Positions 7,450 to 16,429 of a stretch of DNA of 64,000 bases are shown piece after piece. A program made the translations under genes and the position numbers. The notes beneath the pieces were generated by a model. It was not told the DNA's origin. It worked only from the letters and a program-made list of their open reading frames with translations, and ran no database searches. The DNA comes from Alphaproteobacteria bacterium (GTDB lineage: Bacteria > Pseudomonadota > Alphaproteobacteria > Caulobacterales > Parvularculaceae): contig WGLS01000013.1 of assembly GCA_016125455.1 (NCBI GenBank), positions 1-64,000 on the forward strand, in the 5' to 3' direction. The number at the start of each line of letters is the position of its first letter. Position 1 is the stretch's first letter.

Positions 7450-8769
7450 ATGACCGCCGATCACGTCGACAGTCCATTGCCTATTGTCGCTTCGGCCCTG
7501 AAAAATGCGCTGGCGGACGTCGCGCCTGACGGGGTTGCGTTGCTCGCCGTGTCGGGCGGCGGCGATTCCATGGGCATGCTTGCGGCCGCCGCCAGCCTGG
7601 AAAAGCCGCGCGCAAGGTTCGCCGTCGCAACTGTCGACCACGGCATCAGGCCGGATTCGCGACACGATGCAGCGCTCGTCGCAGAGGCCTGTGCGGCATA
7701 CGATATTCCCTGCGCAATTCTGGCGTGGGGCGACCCCCATGGCGGCGCGGGCCTGCAGGCCGCTGCGCGCGAGGCCCGATACCGGCTCCTTGCCACGCAC
7801 GCCGCTGCGATTGGCGCCAATGCGATCCTGACGGCGCATACAGCCGACGACCTTGCTGAGACTTTCCTGATGCGCCTTGCAAGAGGCTCCGGGGCGGCGG
7901 GGCTCGCGTCCATGCTGCGGCCTGTCCGCGTCGCAGCAGGTCCATCCGGCTCGTTGCCGCTGATCAGGCCGTTCCTTGCCGTCCGTCGCGCGCGCATGCG
8001 AATGGCGGCGCTGGATTTCGGACTCGCCGTCACCGATGATCCGTCAAATGACGATCGCAGGTTCGAGCGGGTTAGGGCCCGCTCGTTCCTCGCGTCCGGC
8101 GACGATACGGCGGGCCTTGCAGTCGAGCCGATTCTCGCGACCTGCCGGCGGCTGGCCCGGGTAGCGCGGATCGAAGACGAGGCGATTGCGCGCCGGGCGG
8201 CCGATCTCGGCGTCCAATTCGAACCGTCAGGGGTCGTGACATTCAGACTCTTTGCGCCGGCGCCGGACTTTGATGCGCCGCTGCTGGCCCGCGCCATCCA
8301 TGCGGTTTCGGGCGGGATTTGGCCGCCGTCCGACGCCGCCGCGGCTGATGCGCTTGGCGAGATCGTTGGCGGCGCCCGGAAACTCTCGCTTGGCGGCGCG
8401 ATTGTTGAGGCCGCGCCTGCCGGTCTTATGGACAGGAACGGCGGCTGGCGGATCCGCGCCTATCGCGAGCCGTCGGCGATTCTTGGCCGGGCGGGCGTCT
8501 CGCCAATCGCGCCGGCAGCGCTCGCGCCCGGCGAGACAATTCTGTGGGACCGGCGGTTCGTGATCGCCAACAGGACCGGGGGCATGCTAACCGCGATGCC
8601 TGCAGGCGCCTTGGACGCCGAACCCGCATGCGGTATTGACCCCGCCGGCTCGACGGCGCCGACGCTGGTTGACGAAAGCGGGCGGGTAAGGGCGTCGCCG
8701 GAGCAAAGCCCCGAAGCATTCGTCTGGCTCGGGCCGGAACGCTTCCGTGGCGGCGTCGTGCGGTATTGA
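7450..8769 (+). CDS. tilS: tRNA(Ile)-lysidine synthase TilS
   Basis: The protein has 439 residues. The N-terminal PP-loop ATPase motif AVSGGGDSMGML (about residues 33-44) marks the N-type ATP pyrophosphatase family. The TilS features VDHGIRPDSRHDA and ILTAHTADDLAETFLMRLARGSG follow, and the NDDRRFERVRAR segment also fits. TilS modifies C34 of the CAU-anticodon tRNA to lysidine so that it reads AUA; it is essential in most bacteria. The C-terminal part is divergent. The position between cpoB and ftsH is the usual alphaproteobacterial order. Confidence 0.93.
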   Translation: MTADHVDSPLPIVASALKNALADVAPDGVALLAVSGGGDSMGMLAAAASLEKPRARFAVATVDHGIRPDSRHDAALVAEACAAYDIPCAILAWGDPHGGAGLQAAAREARYRLLATHAAAIGANAILTAHTADDLAETFLMRLARGSGAAGLASMLRPVRVAAGPSGSLPLIRPFLAVRRARMRMAALDFGLAVTDDPSNDDRRFERVRARSFLASGDDTAGLAVEPILATCRRLARVARIEDEAIARRAADLGVQFEPSGVVTFRLFAPAPDFDAPLLARAIHAVSGGIWPPSDAAAADALGEIVGGARKLSLGGAIVEAAPAGLMDRNGGWRIRAYREPSAILGRAGVSPIAPAALAPGETILWDRRFVIANRTGGMLTAMPAGALDAEPACGIDPAGSTAPTLVDESGRVRASPEQSPEAFVWLGPERFRGGVVRY

Positions 8770-9035
8770 GGCGCAAGGGAGCGGATTCGCAGCGGGTCAA
8801 CCTGTCGCGCGCACTTTTATCGGTTGCGGTCATGGCGCCGGACCCCGGGGGCCCCTATCTTCAACCCAAGTCATGGCGGGCTGCCGCATTGGCAGGGAAA
8901 TAAACGGTCCGGGAACCAGCCGCCGCTAATAAGGGTTTAAGGCCTGACCGGAAAAGCGCATTTTTGCTGCGAAGGTAGCGTTCGCAGCGTCCGGAAACAG
9001 CGCGCTGTATGCGGCGCGCGAGAGGAACTTGAAGC

Positions 9036-10964
9036 ATGACCACGCGAAATCTCGTCATCTGGGGCCTGGTGTTCCTCTTCTTCTTTTTGATGCTCCAGAT
9101 GTTCGAGTTCAGTCCGGCCGGCACGCAGGCGAAGGGGCTGACCTATTCCGAGTTTATAGACCGCGTTGACTCTGGCGCGATCCGGTCAGCCGAAATCGAC
9201 CGCGAGAAAGTAAAGGGCGTTCTCAGCGACGGCACGCCGTTCGAGACGTCTATCCCCTTTACGGCCGGCGCCGACATCGCCGAGCGGTTGAACGCATCCG
9301 GCGCGGACACACAGATTACCCCGGAAGAGGAACTGCCGCTGGCGTTGACGATACTCTTCAACATCCTGCCATTCCTGATCTTTCTCGCATTCTTCTTTTT
9401 CATCATGCGCCAGATGCAGGGCGCCGGCGGCAAGGCGATGGGCTTTGGCAAGTCGCGAGCGAAGCTGCTGACCGAACGGCAAGGCCGCGTGACCTTTGAG
9501 GACGTGGCCGGCATTGACGAGGCCAAGGAGGAGCTTGAGGAGATCGTCGAGTACCTCAAGGACCCGATGAAGTTTCAGCGCCTCGGCGGCAAGATCCCGA
9601 AGGGCGCGCTACTCGTCGGCCCGCCAGGCACCGGCAAGACGCTGCTTGCGCGCGCCATCGCCGGGGAAGCAAATGTTCCATTCTTCACGATTTCCGGTTC
9701 TGACTTTGTGGAGATGTTCGTCGGCGTCGGCGCGAGCCGGGTGCGCGACATGTTCGAGCAGGCGAAGAAGAACGCCCCCTGCATTATCTTCATCGACGAA
9801 ATTGACGCCGTCGGCCGCCATCGTGGCGCCGGCCTCGGCGGCGGCAATGATGAACGCGAGCAGACGCTGAACCAGCTCCTTGTGGAGATGGACGGGTTCG
9901 AAGCGAACGAAGGCATCATCCTTATTGCCGCGACGAACCGGCCCGACGTCCTCGATCCGGCGCTGCTCAGGCCAGGCCGCTTCGACCGTCAGGTCGTCGT
10001 GCCGAACCCTGACGTCATGGGCCGCGAGAAGATCCTGAACGTTCACGCGAAAAAAGTGCCGCTTGCCCCGGACGTGAACCTGCGGACGATCGCCCGCGGC
10101 ACGCCCGGATTTTCGGGCGCAGATCTTGCGAACCTCGTTAACGAGGCCGCCCTGCTCGCCGCCCGCAGAGGCAAGAGATACGTCACCGCCAAGGAGTTCG
10201 ACGACGCCAAGGACAAGGTCCTGATGGGCGCTGAACGGCGGTCGATGGTGATGACAGAAGACGAAAAGGCATTGACCGCCTATCACGAAGCCGGTCACGC
10301 GCTCGTCGGCTTGTCGGTGCCTGGAAACGATCCCGTCCACAAGGCGACGATCATTCCGCGCGGGCGGGCGCTCGGGATGGTGCAGTATCTGCCCGAACGC
10401 GATCGCTATTCCATGAGCCTCGAACAGATGAAGGCGCGCATCGCGATGGCGATGGGTGGCCGGGTCGCCGAGGAACTGAAGTTCGGCAAGGAAAAAGTGA
10501 CGTCTGGCGCCCAGCAGGACATTGAGCAGGCGACGAAAATCGCCCGCGCGATGGTGACCCAGTACGGTCTGTCGGAAAAGCTGGGGCCGATCGCCTATGC
10601 CGAGGACGAGGGGGAAGTGTTCCTTGGCCAGAGCATCGCCCGGTCGAAGTCAATCTCGACCGATACGGCGAAGCTGATCGAGGACGAGATCAAGCGCTTC
10701 ATTACCGAAGGCTATGACAAGGCGCGCGAGATCTTGACCGAGCGTCGCTCGGATTGGGAGAAGCTCGCCGAGGCGCTGCTGGAGTACGAAACGCTGACCG
10801 GCGAGGAAATCAGCAAGCTGATGCGCGGGGAAGCGATCGTTCGGGAAGATCCATCGGACACGATGACGCCGCCATCGGCTTCGGTGCCTTCGACGGATGA
10901 CCCGTCAGGTTCGACGTCGAAAAAGGACCCGGACAGCGGATTTGAACCAAGCCCTGTCGTCTAG
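9036..10964 (+). CDS. ftsH: ATP-dependent zinc metalloprotease FtsH
   Basis: The protein has 642 residues. Two membrane helices (about 5-24 and 105-128) flank a periplasmic domain. The AAA module has Walker A GPPGTGKT (about 190-197), Walker B IIFIDEID and the second region of homology [19 protein letters not shown]. The protease zinc site HEAGH is at residues 417-421, with the third ligand Asp in [17 protein letters not shown]. FtsH degrades membrane proteins and regulators such as RpoH and LpxC. The last 35 residues are Ser/Asp/Pro-rich and probably disordered. A ribosome-binding site, GAGAGGAAC, precedes the ATG. Confidence 0.97.
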   Translation: MTTRNLVIWGLVFLFFFLMLQMFEFSPAGTQAKGLTYSEFIDRVDSGAIRSAEIDREKVKGVLSDGTPFETSIPFTAGADIAERLNASGADTQITPEEELPLALTILFNILPFLIFLAFFFFIMRQMQGAGGKAMGFGKSRAKLLTERQGRVTFEDVAGIDEAKEELEEIVEYLKDPMKFQRLGGKIPKGALLVGPPGTGKTLLARAIAGEANVPFFTISGSDFVEMFVGVGASRVRDMFEQAKKNAPCIIFIDEIDAVGRHRGAGLGGGNDEREQTLNQLLVEMDGFEANEGIILIAATNRPDVLDPALLRPGRFDRQVVVPNPDVMGREKILNVHAKKVPLAPDVNLRTIARGTPGFSGADLANLVNEAALLAARRGKRYVTAKEFDDAKDKVLMGAERRSMVMTEDEKALTAYHEAGHALVGLSVPGNDPVHKATIIPRGRALGMVQYLPERDRYSMSLEQMKARIAMAMGGRVAEELKFGKEKVTSGAQQDIEQATKIARAMVTQYGLSEKLGPIAYAEDEGEVFLGQSIARSKSISTDTAKLIEDEIKRFITEGYDKAREILTERRSDWEKLAEALLEYETLTGEEISKLMRGEAIVREDPSDTMTPPSASVPSTDDPSGSTSKKDPDSGFEPSPVV

Positions 10965-11542
10965 GGCGAACCCGCCCCCCGCCACGGCCCCCCAAGTGTT
11001 CTTGCAGGTCAGGACCAGGTGGCCCGGCCATTAAGGTTCCAAGGCTTTGCCGGGTGCCAGGCGCTCGCATGCGCTGGCAAGTGCGCATTGTTGTGAGCTC
11101 TGCGCCGCCGCCATTATCCCGACAATCTCGGCGTGATTGGTTAAAGGAGCCTCGCCTCGGCCAGGGGTGCAGGCGGAGGCGCCAGCAGTTCTGCATCGTC
11201 GTCACTTCTTGTATGTCACTCTTGGACCGGCAAAGCAGTGGGCGGTAAATTACAGCTGTATGTGAGCGGCCTCCAAGCCCCATGCCGCCTCAACGTAAAG
11301 TCAGTGCGGACGGACAGGACAAAATGGCCCGCGCTGCTGGTAAGCAATCCGCTTTCCGTGGCCCGGCCTATCGACGCGATGCCGTCGCGCGAACCTTCGA
11401 CGTTCGTCAGCTTCGCCATGACGTCGCTCGCCTGGACGGCGTCAACATGGCCAATAAAAAACCGCCGGCTCGTTTTGAGCCGGCGGTTTCAGCTTTGGCC
11501 TTAATGACCGACTGATTGGGGGTTGGCTAACTCCAGTCGCAA
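10965..11542. other. ftsH-PEP-CTERM gene intergenic region
   Basis: This 578-base gap has no recognisable gene. In related genomes glmM or folP often follows ftsH directly; here only the terminator at 11455-11489 is clear. Small frames exist (for example 11282-11515 on the plus strand, 77 residues, and 11216-11419 on the minus strand). They have no convincing ribosome-binding site or family match, and the plus one reads through the terminator hairpin. An unannotated small RNA cannot be excluded. Confidence 0.5.
11455..11489 (-). terminator. Rho-independent terminator for the PEP-CTERM gene
   Basis: ACCGCCGGCTC (11461-11471) and GAGCCGGCGGT (11477-11487) form a perfect 11-bp stem around GTTTT. 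On the minus strand the stem is followed by six T (the A run at 11456-11461), so it best ends the minus-strand gene whose stop lies about 55 bases upstream. The plus strand has only three T after the stem, so two-way action is possible but weaker. Confidence 0.88.
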
Positions 11543-12313
11543 TCAGATTTCCGACTTGCGACGACGGGTCCAGCCGAACAGCGCCATGCCGGTAAGCATG
11601 AGCGGCAGCGCGCCGGGAAGCGGGATTTCAGGCGTGATCTCGCGACCGAGCTTCTCGATGATCGCCGCGCCAAAGGCATCGAAATCGGCGGCAAAGACCG
11701 TGAACGCGCCCGTGCCGCCAATCACGTTGGCGTTGAAGTAATCGACGAGGCTCATGCTGCCGATCGCAAGCGCATTGATCGCATCGACGCCCGCAGCCAG
11801 CGCAGCGTCGCGCGCGGTAGCGGGAGCAACGTTGCCCGAATTGTCTTGTCCGTCACCCGACAGGTCGATGACCTGGCGCGTGCCGTCGAAATCATTCGTA
11901 TCAAAGCGTGGCGCACCGAAGGCAAGCGCTTCGCCCACACCGGTGTTGCCGTTGTAAGGACGTGTCGTTGCGTCGATTGCGTCTGCGAACGCATTGGCTG
12001 AAGCCACGCTGTCAATCAGCGCCCAACCGGTGGCGACGTTCTGCTGGTTCGAGCTCGACCAGTAGATCAGTTCGACGGCGATCTTGCCGATAACGCCATT
12101 CAGGATCTGGTTCTGGATCGTCGCGTTGCGGAACGCGTTCGAATACCCGGTCCTCTGAAGGTTGAATTCGCCCGTGCTGATTGAATTCGAAACGTCGACA
12201 AGAAGCTGAAGCTCAAGGTCGACCGCGACCGGGGCCGCATTCGCTTGTTGAGCGCCGAGGGCGGACATAATCGCCGCACCGGCGGCGACGGCAATGTGCT
12301 TGAATTTAATCAT
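11543..12313 (-). CDS. DUF1194 (vWA-like) protein with PEP-CTERM sorting signal
   Basis: The protein has 256 residues. A signal peptide (about 1-26, ending QQANA) is followed by a DUF1194 domain, a von Willebrand A-like fold. Its MIDAS-type motif LLVDVSNSIS lies at residues 37-46, and LQRTGYSNAFRN and VIDLSGDGQDNSG match the family. The C-terminus has a short motif PLPGALPLML, a hydrophobic stretch and a basic end TRRRK, which is the PEP-CTERM sorting layout read by exosortases. It should be exported and then processed at the inner membrane, probably together with the exopolysaccharide made by the 50-60 kb locus. GGGGGAG precedes the ATG, and a strong terminator follows. Confidence 0.88.
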   Translation of the reverse strand: MIKFKHIAVAAGAAIMSALGAQQANAAPVAVDLELQLLVDVSNSISTGEFNLQRTGYSNAFRNATIQNQILNGVIGKIAVELIYWSSSNQQNVATGWALIDSVASANAFADAIDATTRPYNGNTGVGEALAFGAPRFDTNDFDGTRQVIDLSGDGQDNSGNVAPATARDAALAAGVDAINALAIGSMSLVDYFNANVIGGTGAFTVFAADFDAFGAAIIEKLGREITPEIPLPGALPLMLTGMALFGWTRRRKSEI

Positions 12314-12483
12314 TGGACTCCCCCAATTGGTTACACTGGATCACGCTACCTGATTTTTAGTCAAATACGAAGCTTTCGATGCCGAAAAAATGCGGTTTGG
12401 CCGATGATTTTTCCGATTTTTGCTGATTGCCGACAAGCGATGCGAATTAGACGCACTGTTTGCGCAACCGTGACGGATGCCGG

Positions 12484-13329
12484 ATGACCGGCATTCAACC
12501 GGCGGGGTCAGTTGCGTCTGAACCGGCCTTACGGATCATGGCGATCCTGAATGTGACGCCGGACAGCTTTTCCGACGGCGGGCGCTATTCCGACCCGCAA
12601 AAGGCGGCAGAGGCGGCGCTGCGACTGGTTGATGACGGCGCGGACATCATCGACGTCGGCGGAGAGTCGACCCGGCCGGGCGCTGAGCCGGTGTCGACCG
12701 ACCAGGAACTCGGACGGGTGATCCCGGTTATCGAGGCGATTCGCGCGCGAATTGCGGCGCCAATTTCCATCGATACGAGAAAGCCGGAGGTCGCGCGGCT
12801 GGCTATCGCTGCCGGCGCATCGATCTGGAACGACGTCTCGGCCCTCACCTGTTCCGCCGAAAGCCCGGACCTTGCCGCTCGCCTCGGCTGCGACGTCGTT
12901 CTCATGCATGCCCAGGGCGATCCGCAAACCATGCAGCGCGCGCCATCCTATAGTGATGTGGTTGGGGAGGTGCACGACTTTCTCGAGGCGAGGGTGACCG
13001 CCTGCTTGGCCGCCGGCATCGCCCGAGAAAGGATTTACGTCGATCCGGGCATCGGTTTCGGGAAAACCCTCGAGCATAATCTCGCGCTCTTGCGAGCGCT
13101 GCCGCGGTTCAAGGCGATCGCGCCTGTGCTCCTCGGGGCGTCACGAAAGCGGTTCATTGCCGGGTTGGACCGCGACGTCGCGCCAACAGACCGGATAGGA
13201 GGATCAATCGCCGCGGCGCTTGCGGGCGCTGCCGCCGGGGTTGCAGTCGTCAGGGTGCACGATGTCGCTGAAACGCGCCAGGCGCTCGCCGTTTGGTCGG
13301 CAATCAGCCCTATGCAACGGTCTCAATGA
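12484..13329 (+). CDS. folP: Dihydropteroate synthase FolP
   Basis: The protein has 281 residues, the normal size. It is a TIM barrel with all the family signatures: ILNVTPDSFSDGG near residue 22, ADIIDVGGESTRPGA, SIDTRKPEVAR, NDVSAL, DPGIGFGKTLEHN and LLGASRKRFI. It condenses p-aminobenzoate with hydroxymethyl-dihydropterin diphosphate in folate synthesis and is the target of sulfonamides. The ATG at 12484 is favoured over a TTG 24 bases upstream. Its end overlaps the end of the convergent hydrolase gene by 20 bases. Confidence 0.95.
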   Translation: MTGIQPAGSVASEPALRIMAILNVTPDSFSDGGRYSDPQKAAEAALRLVDDGADIIDVGGESTRPGAEPVSTDQELGRVIPVIEAIRARIAAPISIDTRKPEVARLAIAAGASIWNDVSALTCSAESPDLAARLGCDVVLMHAQGDPQTMQRAPSYSDVVGEVHDFLEARVTACLAAGIARERIYVDPGIGFGKTLEHNLALLRALPRFKAIAPVLLGASRKRFIAGLDRDVAPTDRIGGSIAAALAGAAAGVAVVRVHDVAETRQALAVWSAISPMQRSQ

Positions 13330-14242
13330 AGGCGTCCGCATGGGTCCAGAATTCATGGCGCAGTTCGTCGCGCTCGATCAGGATTTCATGGCGGGCCTCG
13401 GCGACCAGTCGCCGCTCGATCCGCTCGGACGAGGCCGCCAACAGGGCATGATCGTCAGAGTCCACCAGGCGGTCGATGCCGGCGGAAATCATTAATGCCC
13501 GAGCTGACATTGCCTTGAAGCGATCCGGCCGGTGCAAATCATCGCTGGCGGCGATTGCCGCCTTCAGCCAGCCGAACGTTGGCCGTCTGACCTGGGCGTT
13601 TGGTTCCGCTTTTTGCAGGCGGACGAAGAGATCGTGGCGCGCAGGGTCTGACGTAAGAGAGTTCTCGCCGAACGGCTCCAATTCGTCAGGCCAGCCCGGG
13701 ATGCTTGACCTTGCCGCCCCTAGCGCCGTCGCCACGCCGACGCCGAGACGCGCCAGCGCCGTCTGCGCCGCACCCGCCTTCAGCCTGGTCAGCGGCGCGC
13801 ACAAAACTGCCGCGCGAATGTCGTCGCGGCCGTCCGCGAGCCGCTGCAGCATAGGCGCGCCTCCCATGGAGTGGGTCAGCGCATAGAACGGCCGCGGCAT
13901 GCCGTCGTCCGCCATTCGCTTCAGCATTAGGTCGATGTCCGCGCGGAACAGGGCGAAGTCCTCGATGTGGCTTGTGGTGCCGCGTTTGGCGAAACGCTCC
14001 GACAATCCTTGTCCGCGCCAGTCCATGGACATGCAGGCGAATCCGCGGGCGTGGAGGTCTCGAACGGTCTCGAAGTACTTCTCCATGAATTCCGACCAGC
14101 CCGTGAGCACCAGGAAGGTGCCGCGGGCGCCGTCCCGGGGAAAGGCGCCTATCCGCAATTTCGCGCCGTCGCCGGCAACAAGGTTGTGGGCGCTCGCGCC
14201 GTCGGGGACGGGATTGCCGTCGACAACGATAAAATGCGCCAC
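13310..14242 (-). CDS. Alpha/beta hydrolase, PldB/monoacylglycerol-lipase type
   Basis: This 310-residue protein has the layout of the lysophospholipase PldB group: FLVLTGWSEFMEKYFETV, CMSMDWRGQGLSERF, and the nucleophile elbow LTHSMGGAPML, in which Ser is the likely nucleophile. The first Gly of the usual GxSxG is replaced by Thr. The Asp (near SAGIDRLVDSDDH) and His (ARHEILIERDELR) of the triad are also in place. The likely substrate is a lysophospholipid or monoacylglycerol. No signal peptide is seen, so it is cytoplasmic or membrane-associated. It is followed at a short distance by the SCP2 gene on the same strand. Confidence 0.85.
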   Translation of the reverse strand: MAHFIVVDGNPVPDGASAHNLVAGDGAKLRIGAFPRDGARGTFLVLTGWSEFMEKYFETVRDLHARGFACMSMDWRGQGLSERFAKRGTTSHIEDFALFRADIDLMLKRMADDGMPRPFYALTHSMGGAPMLQRLADGRDDIRAAVLCAPLTRLKAGAAQTALARLGVGVATALGAARSSIPGWPDELEPFGENSLTSDPARHDLFVRLQKAEPNAQVRRPTFGWLKAAIAASDDLHRPDRFKAMSARALMISAGIDRLVDSDDHALLAASSERIERRLVAEARHEILIERDELRHEFWTHADAFIETVA

Positions 14243-14288
14243 GGCAGATTCCTTCCTTTTGGCTGCAAAGGGCGCTCGGCCGTCGCGG

Positions 14289-14603
14289 CTAATCGCACTT
14301 CATAACGAGGCGGGCCATAACGCTCATGTCGCCGCCAATGACGAGACGCCCCGAGAGATAGGCGTTTTCGAGTGCGCGCTTGCGCTGGAAGATCGAGATC
14401 AGCGTCGCCGGGGGCGATCGCCAGGTGCAGTCAGCCTCGGCCGGACGATCGCTGAAGATCGTCGCGACGGGCCCACGGCCGTCAACGAAAAACGGATCGC
14501 AACCGTCCGGCGTGATCTCGATGACGCCCTCAAAGCCGTCGCCGAACGCGTCGGCAGCGGCGGCCATAAGGGCTTCGCGCCCCATATCGATCGACGCCGT
14601 CAC
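14289..14603 (-). CDS. SCP2 sterol-binding domain protein
   Basis: The protein has 104 residues, all made of one SCP2-like domain. ADCTWRSPPATLISIFQRKR and AYLSGRLVIGGDMSVMARL match the lipid-binding tunnel strand and final helix. The start is a GTG that overlaps the stop of the upstream methyltransferase gene by four bases (GTGA), so the pair is coupled. SCP2 domains bind sterols, fatty acyls or acyl-CoAs. A link with the acyl-CoA catabolic cluster at 19-28 kb is possible but is inference. Confidence 0.85.
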   Translation of the reverse strand: MTASIDMGREALMAAAADAFGDGFEGVIEITPDGCDPFFVDGRGPVATIFSDRPAEADCTWRSPPATLISIFQRKRALENAYLSGRLVIGGDMSVMARLVMKCD

Positions 14604-15538
14604 TCCTCGCCGGTCGCCATCTCGGTTGCCCCGTCTGACTGCTCGTCAGGTTCGGCGCCACCAGGCTTTCTGAAGCGGAGCGTCATCCGGTCGCTTTCCC
14701 CGATCGCCAGATACTCTTCGGCGTCGACCTCCGCCGGCAGGCCCGGGGCCGGCGCTGTGCGGGAGACCGGCGGCAGGGTCCATACGCCAAATGGGTGGTC
14801 GCGATCGTCGGCGGAATTTGCATTGATGTCGCTGCGCGCCTCAAGAACGAAGCCGGCCTTTTCCGCGAGGTCAATGGCCGTCCTTTCAGTGACGTAGCCA
14901 CCGTGCGACTTGCCATCCTCGGCCGTCGGGTCCGCCCGATGTTCGACAAATCCGAGGACGCCGCCGGGCTTAAGCGCAGCGAACATTGTCGCGAATGCGT
15001 CCTCCGCTGCATCGCCGCCCAGCCAGTTATGGAGATTCCGGAACGTCACGACGGCATCAGCGGCCCCTGGCGCCAGCGTCGAGGATGGTTCCTTGCCGGG
15101 CGCGAAGATCGCGAATTCGACCCGGCCGAAACGCGCCGCATCGTCGGTCAGCGCGGTAAGGCGCGCATGGTTGGCGCGCGTGTAGTCGGAGGTTTCCGGA
15201 TCGACCGAGGCCAGAATGAGCGTCCCGCCGCCGGATTTGAGGTAGGGGCCCAGGATGCCGGTGTACCAGCCGCCGCCGGGCCAGATCTCGACGACTGTCA
15301 TCTCTGGCTCGACGCCAAAAAAGCCGAGCGTTTCATAAGGATGACGCCATTTATCGCGGCTGCGCTCAGCTTCGGAGCGCATCGGACTGTCGATGGCCGC
15401 CGCGAGGAGGTCGCCGACCGGCTCGGATTCATCGCTTACCACCCCAGGCGCGGACTCTTCCGCGCCGCCGCAACCGGCAAGCGTTAATCCGGCAAGCGCG
15501 ATCCCGCCAAGGAAGCTTTTTCGCACGTCAGTTTTCAT
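14600..15538 (-). CDS. Lipoprotein with a SAM-methyltransferase-like domain
   Basis: The protein has 312 residues. It begins with a lipoprotein signal (lipobox LTLAGC, near residue 21), so it is placed outside the cytoplasm. The mature part resembles the COG4798 methyltransferases: VVEIWPGGGWYTGILGPYL is the SAM-binding loop, AADAVVTFRNLHNWLG the fourth strand, and LGFVEHRADP follows. Being a lipoprotein outside the cytoplasm, it should lack SAM, so the substrate or even the activity is uncertain. The start at MKTDVRKS is chosen because the longer frame upstream is not signal-like. The downstream SCP2 gene overlaps by four bases. Confidence 0.8.
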   Translation of the reverse strand: MKTDVRKSFLGGIALAGLTLAGCGGAEESAPGVVSDESEPVGDLLAAAIDSPMRSEAERSRDKWRHPYETLGFFGVEPEMTVVEIWPGGGWYTGILGPYLKSGGGTLILASVDPETSDYTRANHARLTALTDDAARFGRVEFAIFAPGKEPSSTLAPGAADAVVTFRNLHNWLGGDAAEDAFATMFAALKPGGVLGFVEHRADPTAEDGKSHGGYVTERTAIDLAEKAGFVLEARSDINANSADDRDHPFGVWTLPPVSRTAPAPGLPAEVDAEEYLAIGESDRMTLRFRKPGGAEPDEQSDGATEMATGEE

Positions 15539-15662
15539 TCGCTGGATCCCTAAATTGCGTCGCTTAGACTCTCGGTTGCGTGGCGCGTTCGTGGAAGATG
15601 GGGCGGAATGCGGCGGAAGGCTACTGGCGCCCGGATGAATCGTTCGGTCAGCCGATGCCCCT

Positions 15663-15691
15663 CTTGAATCCAGTTTAAGCAGTCGCATGTA
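15663..15691 (+). promoter_or_regulatory. Possible RpoH-type promoter of hsp20
   Basis: CTTGAA (15663-15668) is a good heat-shock-sigma -35 element. After 17 bases CATGTA (15686-15691) could be a -10. This would start the transcript near 15699 and give a leader of about 120 bases, the right size for a ROSE element. The -10 is weak, so this is only a candidate. Confidence 0.35.
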
Positions 15692-15790
15692 AGGGCCGAG
15701 GGCGGCCGCAACGGCGCTCTCCCGGGTAAAGGTCGAACAGGGCGGGCCCACAAGGCCGCTCCAGCGAGGTCATTATTCCGGAACGTTAAT

Positions 15791-15811
15791 TCCTTGCTTG
15801 ATCAAGAAGGA
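15791..15811 (+). promoter_or_regulatory. ROSE-like RNA thermometer hairpin masking the hsp20 RBS
   Basis: The sequence forms UCCUU-G-CUU, loop GAUC, AAG-AAGGA. Eight base pairs are broken by one bulged G (15796). The 5' arm contains UUGCU, the conserved ROSE sequence, and the 3' arm is the ribosome-binding site AAGGAG of hsp20. This is the layout of ROSE elements in alphaproteobacterial small heat-shock genes, where heat melts the hairpin and frees the site. The gene ten bases downstream is an Hsp20, which supports the call. Confidence 0.75.
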
Positions 15812-15820
15812 GCTAGACTT

Positions 15821-16288
15821 ATGCGAAACTACGATCTCACCCCGCTATACCGGAACTCTGTCGGATTCGACCGGATGTTCGACCTCCTGGAGAATCTCGG
15901 GAAGGTTGAGGCGGGCGGCGGTTACCCCCCATACAACATCGAGCGCCTCGACGACGATCAGTACCGCATCACCCTCGCGGTTGCGGGCTTCAGCGCGAAC
16001 GACCTTGACATCGAGATTCACGAAAACTCGCTCAAGGTGTCGGGCGCCCGGAACGAAGGCGATGAAGGCCGAACGTTCCTGCATCAAGGTATCGCCGGTC
16101 GGTCCTTCGAGCGTAGGTTCCAGCTTGCGGACCATGTGAAGATCGAAACCGCCACGCTGGCGAACGGTCTTCTGAACATTGATCTTCGTCGGGAAATTCC
16201 CGAAGCGAACAAGCCGCGCAAGATCGAGATCAACGCCGCGGCGGAATCGAAACTGAAGGTCATCGACGATAACAAGTCGGCCGCCTGA
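15821..16288 (+). CDS. Small heat-shock protein Hsp20 (IbpA-like)
   Basis: The protein has 155 residues. The alpha-crystallin domain (about 35-138) reads YNIERLDDDQYRITLAVAGF, ENSLKVSGARN, SFERRFQLADHVKIETATL and GLLNIDLRREIPE, all typical of class A/IbpA-type Hsp20. RKIEI near the end serves as the I-x-I motif. It is a holdase chaperone that keeps heat-damaged proteins refoldable. The ATG lies ten bases after AAGGAG inside a ROSE-like hairpin; a TTG 27 bases upstream is in frame but lies inside the thermometer. Two GC-rich hairpins follow the gene. Confidence 0.93.
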   Translation: MRNYDLTPLYRNSVGFDRMFDLLENLGKVEAGGGYPPYNIERLDDDQYRITLAVAGFSANDLDIEIHENSLKVSGARNEGDEGRTFLHQGIAGRSFERRFQLADHVKIETATLANGLLNIDLRREIPEANKPRKIEINAAAESKLKVIDDNKSAA

Positions 16289-16320
16289 CGCGTCGTTCCA
16301 TCCCCCCGGGAACGTTGCTC

Positions 16321-16387
16321 CGCGGCGCGCATCGCGCGCCGCGTCGGTCGACGAGCAGCGCTGCGCCGATCAAGCATAGGCGCAGCG
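16321..16387 (+). terminator. Two strong hairpins after hsp20, terminator-like without T run
   Basis: CGCGGCGCGC (16321-16330) pairs with GCGCGCCGCG (16334-16343). CGCTGCGCC (16359-16367) pairs with GGCGCAGCG (16379-16387). Both stems are perfect, but no T run follows either, so they may mark the transcript end or stabilise the 3' end rather than terminate on their own. They lie between the convergent hsp20 and the minus-strand gene that ends at 16430. Confidence 0.35.
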
Positions 16388-16429
16388 TCTGATTGGTCGG
16401 CGTCCTGCCGAGGCGCATTATTACGCAGC

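Noticed and set aside
11282-11515. A 77-residue plus-strand frame after ftsH
   Set aside because: No ribosome-binding site or known domain, and its end passes through the terminator hairpin.
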